The notes under the pieces: generated by a model
The model's database searches: none
What the model was told of the DNA's origin: nothing
Seen by the model: the letters and a program-made list of their open reading frames with translations, nothing else
Program-made: the position numbers and the translations under genes
From: UBA2357 sp041916775
Lineage (GTDB): Bacteria; Pseudomonadota; Gammaproteobacteria; Burkholderiales; Rhodocyclaceae
Direction of reading: 5' to 3'
NCBI GenBank assembly: GCA_041916775.1
Contig: JAYRYZ010000046.1
Coordinates: 1 to 6,234 of the forward strand
Length of the DNA stretch: 6,234 nt
Shown here: positions 1 to 6,109 of the stretch, in pieces
How the letters are laid out: every line of letters starts with the position of its first letter
Position numbering within the stretch: the first letter of the stretch is position 1

Positions 1-92
1 ACCCTCATGCAGTTGCGCTTCGCTTCATTCGCCGTGGTCAGCTTGTGGGAGGACTTTCACCTCCAAGATCGCGCCCATGCTGGGCGCACAGC

Positions 93-121
93 AAAAAAAG
101 CGGGCACCCGAGGGCGCCCGC
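93..121 (-). terminator. Intrinsic terminator after amtB
   Basis: Read on the minus strand, a GC-rich inverted repeat (GCGGGC at 121-116 and GCCCGC at 105-100, with a 10-nt loop that can partly pair) is followed at once by seven T residues (99-93). It lies about 21 bp beyond the amtB stop codon, so it is placed to end the glnK-amtB transcript. Stem, loop and U-tract are all seen directly. Positions 1-92 beyond it hold no gene I can support. Confidence 0.88.
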
Positions 122-142
122 CAAAGCTCAGAGGAGTCCGGG

Positions 143-1462
143 TTACATGTGGTACGCGGTTTCGCCGTGGGCGGTGATGTCGAGGCCTTCGCGCTCTTCA
201 TCTTCCGGCACACGCAGGCCGACGACGATGTCCGCAACCTTGTAGGCGATGAAGGAAACCACCGCGGACCAGATGATGGTGATGATCACCGAGTACGTCT
301 GGATCCACAGCTGGCTGCCCATCGCGAAATCTTCCGCGCCGGTACCACCCAGCCACGGTGCCGCGAAGACACCGGTCAGGATCGCACCGAGGATGCCACC
401 CAGACCATGCACGCCGAACACGTCCAGCGAGTCGTCCGCACCGAGCATGCGCTTGAGGCCATTCACGCCCCACAGGCAGACGAAGCCGGCGGCGAGGCCG
501 ATCACGATCGCCCCCATCGGGCCGACCAGGCCGCAGGCCGGGGTGATCGCTACCAGGCCGGCAACGGCACCGGAAGCAGCGCCGAGCATCGACGGCTTGC
601 CCTTGAACACGGCTTCACCAATGCTCCATGCGAGCACTGCGGCTGCGGTGGCGAGCACGGTGTTGATGAAGGCCAGTGCTGCGCCCGAGGTCGCTTCCAG
701 GTTGGAACCGGCGTTGAAACCGAACCAGCCCACCCACAGCATCGACGCACCCACCATGGTCAGCGTCAGCGAGTGCGGGGCCATCGATTCGCGACCGAAG
801 CCGATACGCTTGCCCACCATGTAGGAGCCGACCAGGCCCGCCACACCGGCGTTGATGTGCACCACCGTGCCGCCCGCGAAGTCCAGCGCACCGTCACCAA
901 GCAGGTAGCCGCCCGGGCCCCACACCATGTGGCAGATCGGCAGGTAGCTGAAGGTGAACCAGATCACCGAGAAGATCAGCACCGCGGAGAACTTCATGCG
1001 CTCGGCGAAGGAGCCCACGATGAGCGCGCAGGTGATCGCCGCGAACGTGCCCTGGAACGCGATGAAGGCGTACTCGGGCAGCTTGACGTCGGCAGAGAAG
1101 GTGTCGGCCAGGGTGTCCGTGCTCACTCCTGACAGGAACAGCTTGCTCAGCGAGCCGATGAAGGGCGTGGCTTCCGTGAAGGCCAGGCTGTAACCGTAGA
1201 AGGCCCACAGCACCGAGATCAGCGAGAACACCACCATCACCTGCATCAGCACCGACAGCATGTTCTTGGCACGCACGAGACCGCCATAGAACAACGCGAG
1301 ACCGGGCAGCGCCATGAACAGCACCAGCAGCGTCGCAGTCATGATCCACGCCACGTCGCCCTTGTTGACGGTGGCCTCGACCGCCGCGGCCTCCTGGGCG
1401 AATGCACCGCCCGAGGCGGCAACCGCTCCGGCTGCCAGCAAAGTCGTCAGAAGTTTATGCAT
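143..1462 (-). CDS. amtB: Ammonium channel AmtB (Amt/MEP/Rh family)
   Basis: 439-residue inner-membrane trimeric channel that takes up ammonium when nitrogen is scarce. Residues 1-22 look like a cleavable signal peptide (cleavage after AFA), as in E. coli AmtB; the rest is a series of hydrophobic helices. Known functional residues can be placed by alignment from memory: the Phe gate (F140, F249), W181 and S253 of the outer binding site, the structural Asp D194, and the twin pore histidines H202 (VVHINAG) and H352 (FGVHGLGG). The cytosolic tail (GLRVPEDEEREGLD, ending HGETAYHM) matches the conserved segment that contacts GlnK. The ATG at 1462 is chosen because AGGGAG lies 9 nt upstream and the signal peptide begins there; an in-frame GTG at 1480 would place the ribosome site inside the gene. 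It follows glnK by 14 bp, a conserved operon in which GlnK plugs the channel. No sign of damage is seen. Confidence 0.97.
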   Translation of the reverse strand: MHKLLTTLLAAGAVAASGGAFAQEAAAVEATVNKGDVAWIMTATLLVLFMALPGLALFYGGLVRAKNMLSVLMQVMVVFSLISVLWAFYGYSLAFTEATPFIGSLSKLFLSGVSTDTLADTFSADVKLPEYAFIAFQGTFAAITCALIVGSFAERMKFSAVLIFSVIWFTFSYLPICHMVWGPGGYLLGDGALDFAGGTVVHINAGVAGLVGSYMVGKRIGFGRESMAPHSLTLTMVGASMLWVGWFGFNAGSNLEATSGAALAFINTVLATAAAVLAWSIGEAVFKGKPSMLGAASGAVAGLVAITPACGLVGPMGAIVIGLAAGFVCLWGVNGLKRMLGADDSLDVFGVHGLGGILGAILTGVFAAPWLGGTGAEDFAMGSQLWIQTYSVIITIIWSAVVSFIAYKVADIVVGLRVPEDEEREGLDITAHGETAYHM

Positions 1463-1476
1463 TTTGTGGGACTCCC

Positions 1477-1815
1477 TCACAGAGCATCCACACCGGTCTC
1501 GCCGGTACGGATGCGGATGACTTGTTCAAGCTCGAACACGAAGATCTTGCCGTCGCCGATCTTGCCGGTGCTGGCGGACTTCTCGATCGCCTCGATCACC
1601 TGATCCAGCCACTCGTCGCGCACCGCGGCCTCGATCTTCACCTTGGGCAGGAAATCGACGACGTATTCCGCGCCGCGATAGAGCTCGGTGTGCCCCTTCT
1701 GACGACCGAAGCCCTTGACCTCGGTCACGGTGATGCCCTGAACGCCGATCGCCGAGAGCGCCTCGCGGACCTCGTCGAGCTTGAACGGCTTGATGATGGC
1801 TGTTACCAGTTTCAT
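1477..1815 (-). CDS. glnK: PII nitrogen-regulatory protein GlnK
   Basis: 112 residues, the normal PII length. PII proteins are trimers that sense 2-oxoglutarate, ATP/ADP and, through uridylylation, glutamine. All signature parts are present: the T-loop (TELYRGAEYVVDFLPKVK) with the uridylylation site Y51, the GFGRQKGH stretch with Q39, the TGKIGDGK nucleotide-binding B-loop (residues 83-90), and the C-terminal RIRTGE arginines R101 and R103. The ATG at 1815 has a strong GGAGG seven bases upstream. GlnB and GlnK paralogues differ little in sequence; the glnK name rests mainly on the amtB gene directly downstream. The TGA stop lies within the amtB ribosome-binding region, suggesting coupled translation. 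Expected action: when ammonium rises, de-uridylylated GlnK binds AmtB and blocks it. Expression is predicted to come from the sigma-54 promoter at 1977-1992. Confidence 0.96.
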   Translation of the reverse strand: MKLVTAIIKPFKLDEVREALSAIGVQGITVTEVKGFGRQKGHTELYRGAEYVVDFLPKVKIEAAVRDEWLDQVIEAIEKSASTGKIGDGKIFVFELEQVIRIRTGETGVDAL

Positions 1816-1976
1816 GAACGCACCTCCACACAGTGGGCGGACAGGCGCGAGGACCTCGCCCCCCTTCCGCCAAGATTGAATCCTGAGAGATCGCCGACCA
1901 TCACGCCTGCGACCAGCACCTTTTCACACATACCGCGAACTCCTCGAATGCGAAATCAGATCTGCGACAGACATAA

Positions 1977-1992
1977 CGCAGAAAATGTGCCA
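1977..1992 (-). promoter_or_regulatory. Sigma-54 (RpoN) -24/-12 promoter of glnK-amtB
   Basis: Minus-strand sequence TGGCAC-ATTTT-CTGC (1992 down to 1978) fits the sigma-54 consensus TGGCAC-N5-TTGC at 9 of 10 positions. The invariant GG (1991-1990) and GC (1979-1978) are separated by exactly 10 nt. The predicted transcription start is near 1966, leaving a leader of about 150 nt before glnK in which I see no obvious structure. Sigma-54/NtrC control of glnK-amtB is well known in proteobacteria; its use here is inferred from sequence and context. Confidence 0.78.
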
Positions 1993-2066
1993 GCACATTC
2001 AAATGTCTATTTTCATGGGCTTTTTTTACACTCCGCGATCGTCACACAGGGATCCCGCAGGCGCCG

Positions 2067-2083
2067 CGCACAGAACTGATGCA
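2067..2083. promoter_or_regulatory. Promoter-proximal NtrC-type site
   Basis: A 17-bp imperfect dyad, GCAC (2068-2071), seven bases, then ATGC (2079-2082), against the NtrC pattern GCAC-N7-GTGC. Its centre (2075) is about 109 bp upstream of the predicted sigma-54 start and 33 bp (about three helical turns) from the stronger site at 2100-2116. That spacing would suit cooperative binding of two NtrC dimers on one DNA face. It is weaker than its partner, with one half-site mismatch. Confidence 0.5.
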
Positions 2084-2099
2084 CGCAAATTTCCCCAAA

Positions 2100-2116
2100 C
2101 GCACCATGTTGGTGCA
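2100..2116. promoter_or_regulatory. Strong NtrC-type enhancer site
   Basis: GCACC-ATGTT-GGTGC (2101-2115) is a perfect dyad and agrees with the NtrC consensus TGCACC-N5-GGTGCA except for the first base (C at 2100). Its centre, 2108, is about 142 bp upstream of the predicted sigma-54 start, a typical enhancer distance. It also lies about 148 bp upstream of the divergent response-regulator gene, so an effect on that gene is possible but has no direct support. Confidence 0.72.
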
Positions 2117-2185
2117 TCTCATCGTCTGTCACGACTCCGCCTCGGGGCGAAGCGCACGCGTGATGCGTGCCACATATTCGGGCAG

Positions 2186-2240
2186 ATAGATTTGATTCAA
2201 TATAGCGATATATGATCAAATAATTCATATATTTGAAATT
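2186..2240 (+). promoter_or_regulatory. AT-rich promoter region of the response-regulator gene
   Basis: This stretch is sharply richer in A and T than its surroundings and sits just upstream of the plus-strand gene at 2256. It contains -10-like hexamers TATGAT (2211-2216) and AATAAT (2219-2224) and a -35-like TTGATT (2192-2197), but no pair has both good matches and ideal spacing, so the exact promoter is uncertain. An 8-bp perfect inverted repeat, ATATATGA (2208-2215) and TCATATAT (2225-2232) with a 9-nt centre, overlaps both -10 candidates and could be an operator. Confidence 0.4.
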
Positions 2241-2255
2241 CGCGCAGCGACCGAT

Positions 2256-3389
2256 ATGTCCAAGCCAGAAGCATTCATCGTCGACGACAACGAGATCACC
2301 CGATACACACTGGGCAAGTTGCTTGAGGCTGACTTCGAAACCCGGCTGCTGGCTTCGGGCGAGGCCTGCCTCGCCGCACTCGCGAATTCGAATCCCGCGC
2401 TCGTGCTACTCGACGTCGAGATGGGGGGTATGGACGGCTTCGAAACCTGCCGCCAGTTGCGTCAGGCGCATGATGTCCCGGTGTTGTTCGTGTCGGGGCA
2501 CGACACCCTCGAGGAGCGCGTGACCGGGCTCGACTGCGGCGGCGACGACTTCCTTGCGAAGCCGGTCGATCCGCAGATTCTGCGCAGGAAGGCACGCAAA
2601 CTCGCTACCGACTACGCCGAACGCAGACGTCTCGACGTCGTCACGGCCACGCTCGAGCGAAAGGCCAGCGACTACCAACGCGCGATTGCCGACACCGGCT
2701 TGCTGCTGCGCTTCATGCGTAAGAGCCTGCTCACCCAGGACTACACCACGCTCGCGCAGGATCTGCTCGAGACGACGCGCGACTACGGCATCGATTGCCA
2801 TGTCCAGATCCGCTACCCCGGCAGTGCACTGACGCTCACGCACGACGGCGTCGCGTCCGCCCTCGAGGAGAGCGTCGTCGCGCGCAGCGTCGCAATGGGA
2901 CGCACCTTCCAGTTCAGCCGCCGCTTGGTGATCAATTACGACCTCGTCTCCATTCTTGTTCTGGACCTGCCCACCGATGCGGCCAGCGCCGAGAAGGTTC
3001 GCCAGAATCTCGGGGTGCTGGCCGAAAGCGCCGAGGTCATCGCCGAGACGATCGCGATGCGCAAGGAATCCGCCGAACGCGCCGAAACCCTGCAGGCAGG
3101 CACCATGGCGACGTCCGCAGCGATTGCCGACCTGCGTTCGCTTATCCGCCGCCACCAGGCAGATACACGAATGTGTCTGGGAGAATTGATCGAGAACGTC
3201 GAGAAGACCTTCGTGTACCTCGGCCTGACCACCGGCCAGGAGAACACGGTCAGCGACACGCTGCGCCACGGCGCCGAGCGGATTCTGGGGCTGTTCGACC
3301 GCGGTCTGGAATTTGACGCACATTTTCAGCGCATCCTGGATGCGATGAATCCCCCCAGACCCGACGGTTCAGACGAGCTGTGGCTTTGA
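2256..3389 (+). CDS. Response regulator with GAF-like domain, no recognised output domain
   Basis: 377-residue cytoplasmic protein. Residues 5-120 form a CheY-like receiver with the expected residues: acidic pair D10/D11, phosphorylation site D53 (LLDVEMGGMDG), switch S80 and K102 followed by P103. A helical linker (about 110-150) leads into a segment (about 165-265) that resembles a small GAF domain, with the pattern HVQIRYPG, LEESVVARSVAMGR, NYDLVSILVLDLP. The last 100 residues are mostly predicted helix and match no DNA-binding, enzyme or HPt domain I know. It may therefore act through protein contacts. The ATG at 2256 puts the receiver at the very N-terminus, but no clear ribosome-binding site precedes it. 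The diguanylate cyclase gene follows 116 bp later on the same strand with no terminator seen between, so a shared pathway and possible co-transcription are likely. No histidine kinase is visible in the window. Confidence 0.88.
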   Translation: MSKPEAFIVDDNEITRYTLGKLLEADFETRLLASGEACLAALANSNPALVLLDVEMGGMDGFETCRQLRQAHDVPVLFVSGHDTLEERVTGLDCGGDDFLAKPVDPQILRRKARKLATDYAERRRLDVVTATLERKASDYQRAIADTGLLLRFMRKSLLTQDYTTLAQDLLETTRDYGIDCHVQIRYPGSALTLTHDGVASALEESVVARSVAMGRTFQFSRRLVINYDLVSILVLDLPTDAASAEKVRQNLGVLAESAEVIAETIAMRKESAERAETLQAGTMATSAAIADLRSLIRRHQADTRMCLGELIENVEKTFVYLGLTTGQENTVSDTLRHGAERILGLFDRGLEFDAHFQRILDAMNPPRPDGSDELWL

Positions 3390-3505
3390 GCACAACGTCA
3401 TCACTGCTGGACTGACGGGGCCGCTGCACGGCGCATCGCGGGAACCCACCATTCCATTGTGGTTTGCTGCAGAATATCGGCTTTGTCATACCGTCGGGGC
3501 GCACG

Positions 3506-4834
3506 ATGCCGGATGGACAACCGCCAGCAACCCCCAGCATGACTCCCGGCACAGGTCTGCTACCGGGAGTGGAGGCGCTTTTCGCGCATCTGCCTGATGC
3601 CGTTTACCTGATCGACCCGGTCACCTCGAACATCGTGTGGGGCAACCGCATGGCCTGGGAGAGCCTCGGCCTGTCGCGTGAAGACGTTCTCGACCACAGC
3701 GTCCTCAGCCTGCAGTTGGACGTCCATGGCTTGCCCCAGTGGTCCGACATCGCGGACGCGATCCGCTCCACCGAGTGCTACCGCTTCATCGGGCGTCATC
3801 GCCACCAGGCCGGGCACGAGGTGGAAGTCGAGGTGCATACCACACACTTCGAGTACCTCGGTCGCACCTACTTCCTCTCCGTGGCGCGTGACATCACCCG
3901 ACGCGCCGCCCAGGAGCAGAGCGCACGGGATCGCGAGAGCCGGCTCTGGTTCGCACTCAACGAGGCCAGCGACGGATTGTGGGACTGGGACGTGCTGACC
4001 GGCACCCTCTACTTCAGCCCGCAGCTGAAGCGCATGCTCGGCTACGGACCGGACGAGATGCGCCCGGTACTCGAAACCTGGTCGGGCAACGTCCACCCCG
4101 ACGACGCACCGCAGGTCATGGCTGCGCTCGAAGCCCACATGCAGGGCCGCCGCGCCCGCTATGAAGCCGAGTACCGTATCCGCAACCGCAACGGACACTT
4201 CATCTGGGTGCATGATCGCGGCCGCGTCTGCGAGAGAGACCCGGACGGACGCGCGGTACGCGTCGTCGGCATGGTGCAGGACATCAGCGACCGCAAGTAC
4301 ATGGAACGGCAGCTGCAGGAGCTCGCCTCCAGCGACGTCCTCACCGGCCTCGCGAACCGCCGCGAGGGTGCCAGCTTCCTGGAAGCGCAGCTCGCCCTGG
4401 GGCGCCGCCTCGGGCTCCCGCTGGGCGTCGCGTTCATGGACATCGACCACTTCAAGCAGGTCAATGACGTGCACGGCCACCAGGCGGGCGACGAAGTCCT
4501 GAAGCACGTCGGGGCCGTCGTCTCGAAGACGGTGCGGCATTCCGACCTCGTGTGCCGCTGGGGTGGGGAGGAGTTCATCCTGATTGCGCCGAACACGACG
4601 CACGCGCAAATGCTCGCGCTCGCCGAGAAGGTCCGCCATGCGGTGCAGGAAGCGAACGGCGACCGCTCACCACCGATCAGCATCAGCGTGGGCGTAGCCG
4701 TCGCAGAACCGGATTCGGCCGACGACGGGCTCGACGCCACCGCCCTCATCGCCCGCGCCGACGCTGCGCTCTACCGGGCCAAGGAAGGCGGCAGGAATCG
4801 CGTCGAAGCGACCCTGCCACCCGCAAGCACCTGA
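3506..4834 (+). CDS. PAS-PAS-GGDEF diguanylate cyclase
   Basis: 442 residues, predicted soluble. It makes the second messenger c-di-GMP from two GTP. From the ATG at 3506, a first PAS domain spans about residues 22-132 (begins VEALFAHLPDAVYLID). A second, PAS_3-type domain with PAC motif spans about 144-265 (FSPQLKRMLGYGPDEM, HPDD, then VVGMVQDISDRK). The GGDEF domain follows (about 272-435) with DVLTGLANRR, the metal-binding MDIDHF (311-315 region) and active-site GGEEF (353-357). RHSD (344-347), five residues before GGEEF, is a complete inhibitory I-site, so product inhibition is expected. The PAS ligand is not evident from sequence. There is no EAL domain. An in-frame TTG at 3464 would add 14 residues; the ATG is preferred as the first canonical start, with only a weak GGGG upstream. 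Gene is convergent with the lipoprotein gene downstream. Confidence 0.94.
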   Translation: MPDGQPPATPSMTPGTGLLPGVEALFAHLPDAVYLIDPVTSNIVWGNRMAWESLGLSREDVLDHSVLSLQLDVHGLPQWSDIADAIRSTECYRFIGRHRHQAGHEVEVEVHTTHFEYLGRTYFLSVARDITRRAAQEQSARDRESRLWFALNEASDGLWDWDVLTGTLYFSPQLKRMLGYGPDEMRPVLETWSGNVHPDDAPQVMAALEAHMQGRRARYEAEYRIRNRNGHFIWVHDRGRVCERDPDGRAVRVVGMVQDISDRKYMERQLQELASSDVLTGLANRREGASFLEAQLALGRRLGLPLGVAFMDIDHFKQVNDVHGHQAGDEVLKHVGAVVSKTVRHSDLVCRWGGEEFILIAPNTTHAQMLALAEKVRHAVQEANGDRSPPISISVGVAVAEPDSADDGLDATALIARADAALYRAKEGGRNRVEATLPPAST

Positions 4835-4849
4835 GGCGGCGCAGCCGCC
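4835..4849. other. Stem-loop between convergent genes
   Basis: GGCGGC-GCA-GCCGCC is a perfect 6-bp GC stem with a 3-nt loop, starting at the first base after the cyclase stop codon and lying 30 bp beyond the lipoprotein stop. It could slow polymerase or protect 3' ends on both strands, but neither strand has a T-tract after it, so it is not a classical intrinsic terminator. Confidence 0.35.
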
Positions 4850-4879
4850 ACCCACGCGTTCACCACCAGATCACGCTGC

Positions 4880-5686
4880 TCAGCGCGACAGATCCATCGG
4901 CGGCAATGGCGGCTTGCGCGCTTCGGACGATGAGGCTGCCGGCTTGCGCGGATCCGAGGATGGCGCCGTCGGCTTGCGTGAATCGATCGATGGCGGCACC
5001 GGCTTCCGCTCGGATGAGGGCAGCGGGCGGTCGCGTGCGTCACCTGCATCACGATCCACACGCGGCGCGCGCTCGTAGCCGGGACTCACCGGCTTGTCTC
5101 GCCCCCAGTCGCGCTTTGACTCCAGTTGCCGCCGCAGTTCCTGGTCTCGTTGGCGCTCACGCTCACGCGCACGTTCCTGCTCGCGCAAACGCGCCCGATC
5201 CCGCTCGCGCTGCGATTCCTCATAGCGGCCACGGTCACGATCGCGATCACCATAGCGCCCCCGATCATCATCACGCCAACGCTCGCGTTCACGCTCCTTG
5301 TCGCGCAGGCGCTCACGTTCCCGCTCGCGTTCCCTATCCCGCTCCCGCTCACGTGCATGGTCCCGCGCGCGCTCACGCTCGCGCGCAATGATCCGGTCCC
5401 GTTCGCGCTCGCGCTCGCGCCTCATCTGCTCGGCACGGTGCCGTTCATGCGGCGACACCCAATATCCCGGTACCCACTCATACCCGCTGCGGCCCCAGCC
5501 CCAGTAACCATCCAGCCAGTAGTAGTCGGATGCGGGTGGATACCCGCGGTACTCGCTACGCGGCGCCGGCACCGCATAGTAATCATCATCGTAATATCCA
5601 TACTCGTCGGCCGGCGCGACCACACAGCCGCTCAGGGCCACCACCGCCAGCAGCGAACCCGCCCACACCCGCCACGTCCCGTCCAT
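4880..5686 (-). CDS. Putative lipoprotein: YxWxxGYW segment, Arg/Glu-rich region, Lys-Pro repeats
   Basis: 268 residues, function unknown. Residues 1-21 are a lipoprotein signal ending in the lipobox LSGC (C21). The next residues are Val-Val with no Asp at +2, so outer-membrane sorting is expected. Residues 28-78 are rich in Tyr, Trp and Gly, with YYWLDGYWGWG and YEWVPGYW, resembling the WxxGxW repeat family of short envelope proteins. Residues 81-195 are almost entirely Arg, Glu and Asp (ERERERDR-like), likely a long charged helix. Residues 224-263 are four 10-residue units around SxxRKPxxP. ATG at 5686 is chosen because AAGGA lies 8 nt upstream and the signal peptide begins there; the frame stays open to 5890 but that extension has no signal features. 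The charged region might bind RNA, polyanions or cell-wall material, but this is speculation. Positions 5687-5883 upstream hold no convincing minus-strand promoter. Confidence 0.82.
   Translation of the reverse strand: MDGTWRVWAGSLLAVVALSGCVVAPADEYGYYDDDYYAVPAPRSEYRGYPPASDYYWLDGYWGWGRSGYEWVPGYWVSPHERHRAEQMRRERERERDRIIARERERARDHARERERDRERERERERLRDKERERERWRDDDRGRYGDRDRDRGRYEESQRERDRARLREQERARERERQRDQELRRQLESKRDWGRDKPVSPGYERAPRVDRDAGDARDRPLPSSERKPVPPSIDSRKPTAPSSDPRKPAASSSEARKPPLPPMDLSR
4911..5030 (-). repeat. Four 30-bp tandem repeats inside the lipoprotein gene
   Basis: Units begin at 4911, 4941, 4971 and 5001 at exact 30-bp intervals, each opening (plus strand) with GGCTTGCGCG or a close variant; the fourth, GGCTTCCGCT, is the most diverged. 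They encode the 10-residue SxxRKPxxP tail units of the lipoprotein. The period is a multiple of three, so unit gain or loss would keep the frame. Confidence 0.8.
5102..5446 (-). repeat. Low-complexity Arg/Glu/Asp codon tract in the lipoprotein gene
   Basis: The part of the lipoprotein gene coding residues 81-195 is built of near-repeated hexamers (plus strand CGCTCG, CGCTCA, CGTTCC and similar) that specify Arg-Glu and Arg-Asp pairs. It has no fixed long repeat unit. The antisense frames here give artificial Ser-Arg and other low-complexity readings. Confidence 0.7.
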
Positions 5687-5883
5687 CACACCCTTCCTTC
5701 GGCCGCCCCCGGCCCACGATGCCCCGCACCAAACAACGCCCGTGCCGCTTACCCCGTCACGCAACTGCCACGATAGGCCAATGCCGGTTGTTCGGCTGTT
5801 ACACAAGGTTATCGCGCCATCGCACATCCCACGTGCCCCACCCCCACAACATTCGCCAAGGCCTTGTTCCTGGGTATTGTTTC

Positions 5884-5912
5884 TTGACACCCACGGGGTC
5901 AGCTCATAAAAT
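5884..5912 (+). promoter_or_regulatory. Sigma-70 promoter of the tRNA-Lys pair
   Basis: A consensus -35 TTGACA (5884-5889), a 17-bp spacer and a -10 TAAAAT (5907-5912, 5 of 6 matches). The start should be near 5919, about 13 nt before the first tRNA. The GC-rich bases after the -10 (GCGCG) resemble the discriminator of stringently controlled stable-RNA promoters; stringent control is inferred, not shown. Confidence 0.85.
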
Positions 5913-5931
5913 GCGCGTCTTTCTGGGTTCC

Positions 5932-6007
5932 GGGTCGTTAGCTCAGTTGGTAGAGCAGCGGACTTTTAATCCGTTGGTCGCAGGTTCGAATCCTGCACGG
6001 CCTACCA
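5932..6007 (+). tRNA. tRNA-Lys (anticodon UUU)
   Basis: A 76-nt cloverleaf with encoded CCA (6005-6007). D-arm TAGCTCAGTTGGTAGAGCA, anticodon loop CTTTTAA with TTT at 5965-5967, and T-arm GGTTCGAATCC are all standard and close to E. coli tRNA-Lys. The acceptor stem GGGTCGT/ACGGCCT is pairable but has wobbles at G1-U72 and U4-G69; Lys tRNAs usually have C72. Read by the promoter at 5884 and followed after 17 bp by a second Lys tRNA. Confidence 0.97.
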
Positions 6008-6024
6008 AAGTTGTCCAGAAATGT

Positions 6025-6100
6025 GGGGGTATAGCTCAGTTGGTAGAGCAGCTGACTCTTAATCAGTAGGTCCAAGGTTCGAATCCTTGTGCCCCCACCA
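6025..6100 (+). tRNA. tRNA-Lys (anticodon CUU)
   Basis: A 76-nt cloverleaf with encoded CCA (6098-6100), acceptor stem GGGGGTA/TGCCCCC with one G-U pair, anticodon loop CTCTTAA with CTT at 6058-6060, and a normal T-arm. It decodes AAG, complementing the UUU isoacceptor 17 bp upstream; the two share one promoter. No T-rich terminator follows, since the 3' flank is occupied after nine bases by an opposite-strand group II intron end. Confidence 0.97.
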
Positions 6101-6109
6101 AAGAATTCA

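Noticed and set aside
1..92. Possible small gene or edge-crossing gene left of the amtB terminator
   Set aside because: Only very short or featureless frames are present, with no convincing ribosome-binding site linked to a start and no recognisable protein.
77..1132. Long plus-strand open frame opposite amtB
   Set aside because: It is antisense to a clear AmtB, has a composition of His, Arg, Asp and Glu typical of GC-rich shadow frames, and has no family resemblance.
2166..2172. Second minus-strand sigma-54 -24 box (TGGCACG)
   Set aside because: The -12 position at the required spacing lacks GC/TTGC, so only half of the promoter is present.
2406..3323. Minus-strand 305-residue open frame opposite the response regulator
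   Set aside because: Shadow of the receiver/GAF-like gene; no motifs and no ribosome-binding site.
3560..4639. Minus-strand 359-residue open frame opposite the diguanylate cyclase
   Set aside because: Antisense of conserved PAS and GGDEF codons; no domain of its own.
5126..5776. Plus-strand open frame with hydrophobic low-complexity protein
   Set aside because: It is the antisense reading of Arg/Glu repeats; the opposite frame has a lipobox, ribosome-binding site and recognisable segments.
5687..5890. N-terminal extension of the lipoprotein frame
   Set aside because: The extension lacks a signal peptide and would bury the lipobox; the ATG at 5686 has AAGGA at proper distance.
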